NCBI GenBank assembly: GCA_015679605.1
Contig: JAAAVE010000761.1
Span: forward strand, 1-12,732
Length of the DNA: 12,732 bases
From: Podila epigama
Taxonomy: Eukaryota; Mortierellomycota; Mortierellomycetes; Mortierellales; Mortierellaceae
Direction: 5' to 3'
The notes below the pieces were generated by a model. It had not been told where the DNA came from. It did not search any database and was given only the letters and a program-made list of their open reading frames with translations. Positions 1-6,900 of the stretch are shown in pieces. Numbering within the stretch: position 1 is the first letter of the stretch; each line of letters starts with the position of its first letter. Both the position numbers and the translations under genes were made by a program.

Positions 1-55
1 ATTCATCCATTCATCCATTCATCCATTCATCCATTCATCCATTCATCCATTCATC
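1..55. repeat. ATTCATCC 8-mer tandem repeat
   Basis: The unit ATTCATCC repeats perfectly about 6.9 times and is cut by the left edge of the window, so its true length is unknown. It is a simple minisatellite with no coding sense. Confidence 0.97.
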
Positions 56-203
56 TGTGTATCCCAACAATCATTCCAAGGCTGGCCTACCCTAGTCGCC
101 AGTGATGCGTCCATTTACCTCAGGGAGTGTCCTCTTGGGGTTGACTACAGACCAACGAGACATAAAACATGTGGACTAGTGGCAACGGGCGGCGTTGCAT
201 GGA

Positions 204-231
204 TGTGTGTGTGTGTGTGTCTGTGTGTGTG
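204..231. repeat. (TG)n microsatellite
   Basis: Alternating TG/GT broken once by a C. A second, more degenerate TG/TATC tract follows at about 334-378. Alternating purine-pyrimidine DNA of this kind can adopt Z-form, but no function is evident. Confidence 0.9.
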
Positions 232-467
232 GCCCTCTAGTAGGTACAGAAATTTAATTTGGCACCAGGCAGGGCTCTCATGAGTGCTGACGGCATTGTT
301 TGCTGACGCCCAATTTTGTTGAATGCTGTCTGTTGTGTGTGTATGTGTATCTGTATCTGTGTGTATCAATCTGTGTCTGAGTGAATGTGCCCCATCTCAT
401 GTTTTTTTCCCCCTGATCCCAGGTGGCAACGTGTGCGGTGTCGGTGCAAAAAAAGAAAGTCATGGAG

Positions 468-497
468 ACAGAACAGAACAGCACAGAACAGAACAGC
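468..497. repeat. GAACA pentanucleotide repeat
   Basis: The unit ACAGA/GAACA recurs about five times with a one-step interruption (GCACAGAACAGAACAG). No coding context. Confidence 0.8.
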
Positions 498-711
498 CAG
501 AGAAGAAGCAGAAACAGAACGAAAGCCACCTGCACTACGCCCACACCTTGTCATCTGTTTGGTCTCCTTTTTTTTCTTTTTCATTTCTTTTCACTAATCT
601 TTTTTCTTTTCCGCTTTCTTTTCTTTTCTTCACCATCTCTGGATAAGTGGTTCTGACCATCTTAACCCTCCGCAACCCCCATCCATCATCCGTCCATCTG
701 TCCTCACCCTT

Positions 712-735
712 CTTCTTCCTCCTCCTCCTCCTCCA
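712..735. repeat. (TCC)n tract
   Basis: A TTC tract passing into about five TCC/CCT units inside the pyrimidine-rich region. Confidence 0.85.
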
Positions 736-878
736 CTTTCTCTTCTCCTTTTTCACTCATTTCACCTCTACTCTACCAGTGTCCTTCTCCCATCACGCAC
801 ACACGCACACTTTCTCTCTTTCTCTTTCTGACACTCTACAGTAGCACTCTATCACAACCAACCCCGACTTCATCTCCA

Positions 879-896
879 CTCTCTCTCTCTCTCTCT
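879..896. repeat. (CT)n microsatellite
   Basis: Nine uninterrupted CT units on the + strand. CT-rich stretches like this often mark fungal core promoters or leaders. No TATA-like box is obvious next to it. Confidence 0.9.
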
Positions 897-962
897 TTCC
901 AACGGTCAACCTTTTTGTTTGTTTTCTTTTTCTTTCCTTCTTTCATATCGTTCACACCTCTT

Positions 963-988
963 CAGTCCAGTCCATTCCATTCCATTCC
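963..988. repeat. TCCAT/CAGTC short tandem repeats
   Basis: Two CAGTC-like units run into three CCATT units. This is a small degenerate microsatellite within the pyrimidine-rich leader. Confidence 0.7.
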
Positions 989-1149
989 GTTCCTTTTCAA
1001 CACAACCCACCACCCGGCATTGGGCACACCAACCCAACTCCAACCTTCTCTTCAACTGCACGCAACAACAAGACTCTCTGTCGTCGCCAATCTTCACCAC
1101 CTCCCTTCTCCCTCTCCCCTTGCCCTCGATCCCTTTCTCCTCTCTTTAG

Positions 1150-1207
1150 AAGATATAACATAGCCGGCAACCCCACCATCCTGTCCCCTGGTTTCCGGTT
1201 ATATCTT
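1150..1207. repeat. Imperfect inverted repeat / potential hairpin
   Basis: The left arm has AAGATATAAC (1150-1159), then CCGG (1164-1167) and AACC (1169-1172). The right arm has GGTT (1190-1193), CCGG (1195-1198) and GTTATATCTT (1198-1207). The outer ten bases pair perfectly, the CCGG and AACC blocks also pair, and a four-base bulge (ATAG) and a one-base mismatch separate them. The loop is about 17 nt and C-rich. It stands out because the surrounding sequence is one-sided in composition and should rarely self-pair. Confidence 0.75.
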
Positions 1208-1533
1208 ATTCACCCTTTTTTTATTTTTTTCTTCTTTATTCTTCTTCTTCTTCTCCACTTTCAATTATCAACGTTGTGATATATCAGAGTGGGTACTTGT
1301 TTCCTTCCCTTCACTTCTCTCGTCTCGCCTCATCTCGTCACTCATCTCTTCAGGCCAGCTTTTGGTCATAATTTCACTGTGTATCAAAGAACAGCTGGAC
1401 CTGTAGAACCAGTCTGTCTTTTGTCTTCTTATCCAATCCGTAAGTCACCTTATTGTTTTGTTTAGAGCAACGATGTGTGTTTTGTCTTGTACTCAGGAGC
1501 GATTCTGCCAGTGTCTTCATAACACCGGTCATC

Positions 1534-1560
1534 CATGCTAATGACATGCTAATGACATGC
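1534..1560. repeat. 11-nt direct repeat (CATGCTAATGA)
   Basis: CATGCTAATGA occurs twice in tandem, followed by a partial third copy (CATGC). It contains ATGCTAAT, which resembles an octamer-type regulatory word, but no binding factor can be assigned. Confidence 0.8.
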
Positions 1561-2186
1561 GGTCTGCAATAAGAACACATCAACAGCAACAACAATGGCT
1601 CATGGATCAGCGACATGAATCTAATACATCCAGATGACTGCCATGTTGTTCCATGGAGAGAAGATAGACTTATTGCTAATACGTTCCTTTCATTCTCTTT
1701 TCCTTCTCTACTCTACTCTATTTTCTTCTCTCGTCTCCTCGAACCCTTGCGATGCACGATTGTTTCTTTATGTCATGCTCTGATCCCTCTGATTCTCCTT
1801 GAAAAACCAAAAACTGTTCTGCCCCAACTCCTTTTCTTGTTCCACCTCACCTCTCGCTATACTTTACTTTACCCCACCCCACAACAACAATGTCTCTCCC
1901 ACACCTTACACATTCAACATACATGAATGTATAATCATGTACACATGGATACCCATCAACATTTTCAACACGCAAATACACACATTTGCACACACTTGTA
2001 CCCACATTCCTACTCATCATTCAAATATACATCCAAACCCATCAACGCACACACTTGTACACACACATACACACATGACTGATGTACAACGTGTCTTTTT
2101 TTGCTCTCTTCCACCTTTTTCAAACCATTGAACGACCTCATCCACCTCTACCATCTTTACACTCATTCTTACCTCTACCATCATCA

Positions 2187-2225
2187 CCACACACATACAC
2201 ACACATACACACACTCACACACATT
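2187..2225. repeat. (CA)n microsatellite
   Basis: Alternating CA with TACA and TCA interruptions. A sparser CA-rich zone precedes it from about 1975 to 2080. Confidence 0.9.
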
Positions 2226-2338
2226 CACCCTCCATCCATCTTTGCCTCCCACTTTTTTATTTTTATCAACCATCTCTCTCTTCTCTCTCTTCTTTTTGTC
2301 ACACCATTTCTTAATATTCCTATCTGAAACAGGGCCAA

Positions 2339-2386
2339 CCAATCTAATTTCATTCTTGTGCACGTTACGTCATATTTATTTAATTA
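2339..2386 (+). promoter_or_regulatory. Probable core promoter elements of the + strand gene
   Basis: Three recognisable words lie in order upstream of the start codon at 2478. They are CCAAT (2339-2343), TTACGTCA (2365-2372, reverse complement of TGACGTAA, a bZIP/CRE-like site) and an A/T box TATTTATTTAATTA (2373-2386) about 100 nt before the ATG. No other ATG occurs between 2333 and 2478, so a transcript starting here would use 2478 as its first start. The same bases could instead lie inside a leader if the transcript starts further upstream. Confidence 0.45.
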
Positions 2387-2477
2387 CCACCAACACACAA
2401 ACAAATTACCCCTGGCCCCTTCACCACTTCCTCAGCTCACGCCTTTTGCCTCCACCCCTGTTTTGCCAATATCATCA

Positions 2478-3704
2478 ATGCGCTTCTTCACCCCAACCTC
2501 CAAGCGCCAATTGTCAACGCCACACAAGGCCACCTGGTCTCTCGTCTACACTGCACTCGTCGGAAGCTGGTTGATCGCCTTGGCCAGTGCCGCCTTGGAC
2601 GCTGGCTTCTGCGGTGATTGTCAGACCTACGCCAATGCCATCCAACCTTGCGGCGGCTCCTTCACCCCAGAGAACCTCAAGGCCGTTGGCGAGTATGTCC
2701 TGCCCGAGCCCCTGTCAAAATGTATCTGCTCCGCCGTCATTCAAAAAGTCTTGTGGACATGCGCGCGGTGTGCCTTCTTGGGTGGCTCCAAGTTTGCTGC
2801 TGTACCTCCCAACAAATACCAAACTCAGTGCATGAAGTGGGGCACAACAGTTGAACAATGGAATGCCCCTTACACCGGCCCTGTCGCCCCCGGCACCCAA
2901 ACGGACCTCGGTGGCGGTGGCGTCAACCCCCCTGCTCCTCCACCTACTACCACCACCAACAATCCCTCCCCCGCACCCAAGCCCAGTGGAGGTGGCAATG
3001 GAGACAATGGTGACAAGGGTGACAAGGATAAAGGTGACAAGGGCACCAACACCGATGGCAACCCAGAACCCACAAACTCAAGCGATAATGCTACAAAGGG
3101 TGAAGGCAAGACGGACGAGTCGTCCTCGCCCAATACCAAGGCTATCGGCATCTCGGTCGGCATCATCGGTGTGGCTGCGATTGCAGGCGTGGTCGCCGTC
3201 GTGACCATGAAGCGCCGCCGTCGCCGTCGCCCACTCGACCTCGACCTCGACGCCTCCCCTGCCCTCGCCAACTTTGCTAATCTCGAAAGCCACGGACGGG
3301 AAAAGACTTCTGGTCTCCGACCCTCTTCGCCACCAATGGTCGCTGCTCCTATCGCCAGTGCCACCCCAGTCGTCTCACGCGGACACCGCAATTATATGGA
3401 AGGTACTGGAGCAGCTGGTGGTGGAAGTGTTGTTGGAGGCTATGATGGACAGTATGATCAGTATGGTCATGCAGGACATGTCCAAGGCTACGACGCTTAT
3501 GGTCACGACCAATACCAAGGCCAATATGATCATTACAACGACCAGGGATATTATGACCAAGGATACTATGACCAACACCACGCGCAAGGCTACGGAGCAC
3601 ACGATTATGGATACGACCACCCAGTGCCATCATCGCAAGCACCAGCGCATCAACCATCGCACCACGGTGGACCAAAGGCCAATGACGGAGGTCCCTACAT
3701 GTAA
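2478..3704 (+). CDS. Cysteine-rich single-pass cell-surface protein (408 aa)
   Basis: I do not recognise a named family. The start is the first in-frame ATG; upstream codons are open only back to a GTG. Residues about 18-40 form a signal peptide (basic n-region, hydrophobic core, cleavage near ASA). The ectodomain has eight cysteines at 45, 48, 58, 82, 84, 95, 98 and 118, spaced C-x2-C-x9-C-x23-C-x-C-x10-C-x2-C-x19-C. This resembles small secreted fungal cysteine modules with a CxC then CxxC core. A stalk (about 140-220) is rich in Pro, Thr, Gly, Lys and Asp with GDKGDK repeats and two N-glycosylation sequons (N200, N204). Residues about 222-244 are one transmembrane helix, followed by Arg246-251, a stop-transfer signal that places the C-terminus in the cytosol. 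The tail (321-381) holds about 15 Tyr with Gly, Gln, His and Asp, including tandem DQGYY units. The layout recalls fungal wall-integrity sensors (cysteine head, stalk, helix, tail), but no WSC domain is claimed. It has no intron and converges on the mannosyltransferase gene. Confidence 0.88.
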   Translation: MRFFTPTSKRQLSTPHKATWSLVYTALVGSWLIALASAALDAGFCGDCQTYANAIQPCGGSFTPENLKAVGEYVLPEPLSKCICSAVIQKVLWTCARCAFLGGSKFAAVPPNKYQTQCMKWGTTVEQWNAPYTGPVAPGTQTDLGGGGVNPPAPPPTTTTNNPSPAPKPSGGGNGDNGDKGDKDKGDKGTNTDGNPEPTNSSDNATKGEGKTDESSSPNTKAIGISVGIIGVAAIAGVVAVVTMKRRRRRRPLDLDLDASPALANFANLESHGREKTSGLRPSSPPMVAAPIASATPVVSRGHRNYMEGTGAAGGGSVVGGYDGQYDQYGHAGHVQGYDAYGHDQYQGQYDHYNDQGYYDQGYYDQHHAQGYGAHDYGYDHPVPSSQAPAHQPSHHGGPKANDGGPYM

Positions 3705-3866
3705 CCGATACACTCTTTAATCCTCGACGCGTAAAAGACCATTGTGTTTATTTCTCTCCTTTTTTTGTCATTTTTTTTGTCCTTTCTTCTTCTCTTTCTC
3801 ATTTGCCAAGCCTAAAAGTACTATTTATTATACACCTCATGTCCCCTCACCCACTATCTATTCTCC

Positions 3867-3872
3867 ATTAAA
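3867..3872 (+). terminator. Candidate poly(A) signal ATTAAA for the + strand gene
   Basis: ATTAAA, the commonest variant of AATAAA, lies 163 nt after the stop at 3704 and follows a T-rich stretch. TTGTAAAG and A-rich sequence just downstream could be the cleavage zone. Confidence 0.5.
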
Positions 3873-3937
3873 GACACTTGTAAAGTTGACACTTAACGAA
3901 AAATAATGCAATTCCTTGGATATGTCACAATATCCTG

Positions 3938-3943
3938 TTTATT
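3938..3943 (-). terminator. Poly(A) signal AATAAA for the mannosyltransferase gene
   Basis: A canonical AATAAA on the minus strand lies about 52 nt beyond the TAA stop (3995-3997). Position and consensus both fit a 3' end signal. Confidence 0.7.
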
Positions 3944-3994
3944 TCATGCCAAAGAAGTGTCATGATAGCGCACCATCCTTGTCTATATAGTCAA

Positions 3995-6900
3995 TTAGCG
4001 TTCCTCAAGTTGCCGCTTCTGGCTGTCAATCTGTTCTTGGAGGATACGAAGCTTTTCCTCGAGCATCTCGCGTGTGGGTTCTTCCTGGACTGGAGGAGCC
4101 GCCTCAGCCCCAGTTCCAGCCCCAGCCTCAGTCTGGACCTCGACTTGAGGAGGAACAGCGCCAAGTGGTGGAGGTTGTGCGATACCGTACTGACCACCAA
4201 AGTCAATACCAGCACCCATGGCCGCCAAGGCAGCCTGCATTGCATCCTGAAAATCTTTCATCCGACGTTCATTCTCGGCCTCTTCCTCTGCCTTGAGACG
4301 TTGTTGACGTTCTTGTTCCTCCTGCTCTTCTTGTGCCTTGCGTATACGCTCTTGTTCTTGCCTCGCTTCTTCATCTCGACGTGCACGATATTCTTGTTCT
4401 TGCCGCTCTTCTTGCTCCCTGCGTAGACGTTCTTCTTCTTGTTCCCTGCGTAGACGCTCTTCTTCTTCTTGCTCCCTTTGCCGTTGTCGCTGTTGTTCTT
4501 CTTCATGTTCTTTTGCGATTCGTTGCCGTTCAGCTTCCTCTGCCCTCTGTCTCGCTTCTGCCTCTGCCTGTTCCTGTTCCTGTTGCCGCCTCCGTTGTTC
4601 CTCCTGTTCTCGCTCCTGCTGCTGCTGCTGCTCTTGCTGATTTCGTTGCTGCTCCAACTCTTGTTCACGCCGCCGCTGTCGTTCTGCCTCTGCTACGTCA
4701 TGTTGTTCTTGTTGCTGAACGTGTTCTTGCTCATGACGTTCCTTCTCGTCCTTTTCACGAAGATGTTGCTCATGTAACAACTGTCGACGCTTCAACTCTT
4801 CCTCTTGTTGCATCAATTTCAATTCGAGTTCACGTTGTCTCTCTTCAAGTGCCTGCTTGGCCGCTTGCAACTCGGCTTTTTCCTTGTTGGCTATGGCTCG
4901 TGCCTCGGCGTGTGCTTCAGCCCTTGCAAGATTGACTGCCCATCCGCGAGGTTTTTCTGCGGCTGCTGCAGCTGCTTCTGCGTCGGTCTCTTCCTTGCTC
5001 TTTTCCCTTTGTTCAGCCTGTCCTTGTTCCTTTTCAAGATGTTGTTGTTGTTGTCGTTGTTGATTCTGTTGCTCTTCTTTTAATTTTCGTTCACGTTCAC
5101 GTTCCTGTTCTTGCTGTTGAAGACGTAGAGCCTCTTGTTCTTTCTTGGCACGTTTCTCAGCTTCCATGGCCAAGGTCTGTTTATGAACAGCCTCGAGATG
5201 TTTCTTCACTTGCTGCTTGGATGCATGATGAAGGTGATGATCTTGTGGGTGGTGGAAATGTTCGTGTTCATAATGCTCTTTCTCATCTTCATTGAAAGGT
5301 CCTTCATGATCATGTTCATGATCTTCCTCTTCATGTTCCTCCAGATGCTCATGCTCATGTTCATGTTCATGATCATTGTCATACTCATCATCTTCAGCGT
5401 CGACGACACTCTCTGTCGGATGATCCGCAATAATCGCATCCATTGTTTGGTTCTCTATCACACCCTTCTTGGCCAACGAAGGCGGTGGAGGTGGAGGTGG
5501 AGAGCGTGCCCAAGGCAGGTTCTGACGTTGACAGACAAACTCCCACCCACCAAGAGATCGAATCGTTTCACATCTGGAACGGGATGAGAAGTCGGTACCG
5601 TAGGCGAGTGGTGCAAGTGAATAGAAGGACAAGACCATCATGGCCATAAACAAGATGCCAGCCATGTACCGTGAACGTGTCCCCCAGCGTTGGAGGACGC
5701 GATCGAGGCGTGAGACGAGTAAAAGAATGGAAAAATAGAGAGCTGGGAGATAATGATGGAGATACAGCTGGCGGTGCATAAAGAAGAATGGAAGATAATG
5801 GATGATCCATCCTGTAAAGAACGTTCCTGACGCGACTGCATAGAACGGTGTCAAACCTGGAAAAAAAAGAAGAACGAAAACGTGTGAGACGTGTTTGAGA
5901 CGCGACATTGTATCCGCCTGATTGACTTTTGTTTAAAAAAAAAAAAAAAAAAAAAAAAATCCTCGCAATCGCACAAATTGCACTTACCAAAGCGTGCGCG
6001 CTCACTTTTGGATGCAGGCTGACCACGAACGTATTTGTAGACACTCCAAATACAGCTGAACATGTAGGTGATGGCGACTATAGAAGAAGCCCACCAGAGC
6101 AATGGATTGCCCATAAGATACACATAGTTGTTGGTCTCTTTGCTTGAAAAGTAGTTCAGTCCTCTGTTGAGGAATGGCCATGACCATGGTTGGGATTCGT
6201 CGCTGCGCTTCTTGGTCTGTCCACTGTAATACTCTCCAGCATGCACAGGCGAGCTCAGGTCATGGTGTGTCCACCACATGACCCTATTGAGTTCAATGAA
6301 CTTTTGGAAAAATGTCAAGGGCTTATAGGTCAATGACTTTGTCGTCGCTGGCACTATGTAGTTTTCATACATTGTGTTGGGAAGAAGATGTGATTCCCTT
6401 TTGTTAGGTGGAGTGAAAACTTGTGGAGACCTGCAGCTAATAAAACCAAAGTGAGGCAACAAACAACAACAACAATAAAAAAAAAAGCTCCTTACAGTGA
6501 GGATTCACATTCTGGTCAACAACAAAGATGGTGTTGCTCTTTTGGCGGTCGCCCTGAATACATCCAACCTCCTGATAAGTAGAATACGGCGAACGGAAGA
6601 CCTTGTGAGATTGAAGATAGCAGTTCAATTTTTCGTTATACAGCCTGAAGCCCTTGATCGAATGCCATTGTTTGCTTTCGTGCGTGTTCCTGCCTGTGGT
6701 TCCCTCAGTCGCTGTGTTGGGCTGGTCCGCATTGCCATCTGCTCGGTGGCCATCCGCCAATCCAGGAACCAGGCCATCCTCGACGAGTTCAACTCTCCAG
6801 ACCGTCTCAACTGAGGGCTCTCGAGTCCACTTGACACCTCGGACCTCGCGAATATAGGATTTGTTGGAACCAATAGACGCGGCATCGTGGACAGCGAGGG

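Larger units (their letters stand above)
56..2332. other. Gene-poor 5' region, pyrimidine-biased on the + strand
   Basis: No open frame here has coding character. The short open stretches are low-complexity shadows of CT, TG and CA tracts. From about 540 to 2330 the + strand is strikingly rich in C and T, with many TTCTTT, CTCTCT and CCT runs. This resembles the CT-rich upstream and leader regions of fungal genes, so part of it may be promoter or untranslated leader of the + strand gene at 2478. Embedded elements are listed separately: TG and CA tracts, the 1150-1207 hairpin, an 11-nt tandem repeat and a candidate splice donor at 1440. A non-coding RNA cannot be excluded from sequence alone. 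Confidence 0.6.
3705..3994. other. Shared 3' untranslated spacer of two convergent genes
   Basis: The 290 bases separate two stop codons facing each other. They contain T-rich tracts (about 3760-3800) and one poly(A) signal for each strand. Nothing coding is visible. The two transcripts probably end within about 60 nt of each other or overlap slightly. Confidence 0.8.

Noticed and set aside
1-55. CRISPR-like or telomeric repeat
   Set aside because: The 8-mer is strictly tandem without spacers and is not a fungal TTAGGG-type telomere unit.
1615-2131. Overlapping + strand open frames of 103-110 codons
   Set aside because: They are His/Thr/Pro-rich translations of CA- and CT-rich DNA, with no conserved motif.
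2358-2477. N-terminal extension of the surface protein by 40 residues
   Set aside because: The extension would begin with GTG, not ATG, and would displace the signal peptide. The ATG at 2478 is the first in frame.
2870-3391. A 173-codon minus-strand open frame
   Set aside because: It is a low-complexity shadow of the surface-protein gene, opposite its Gly/Pro-rich stalk and Arg run. No domain is visible.
4333-4935. A 200-codon + strand open frame opposite the coiled coil
   Set aside because: It is the antisense shadow of Glu/Gln/Arg codons, giving Val/Leu/Pro/Ser repeats. The minus strand frame is continuous with the mannosyltransferase core.
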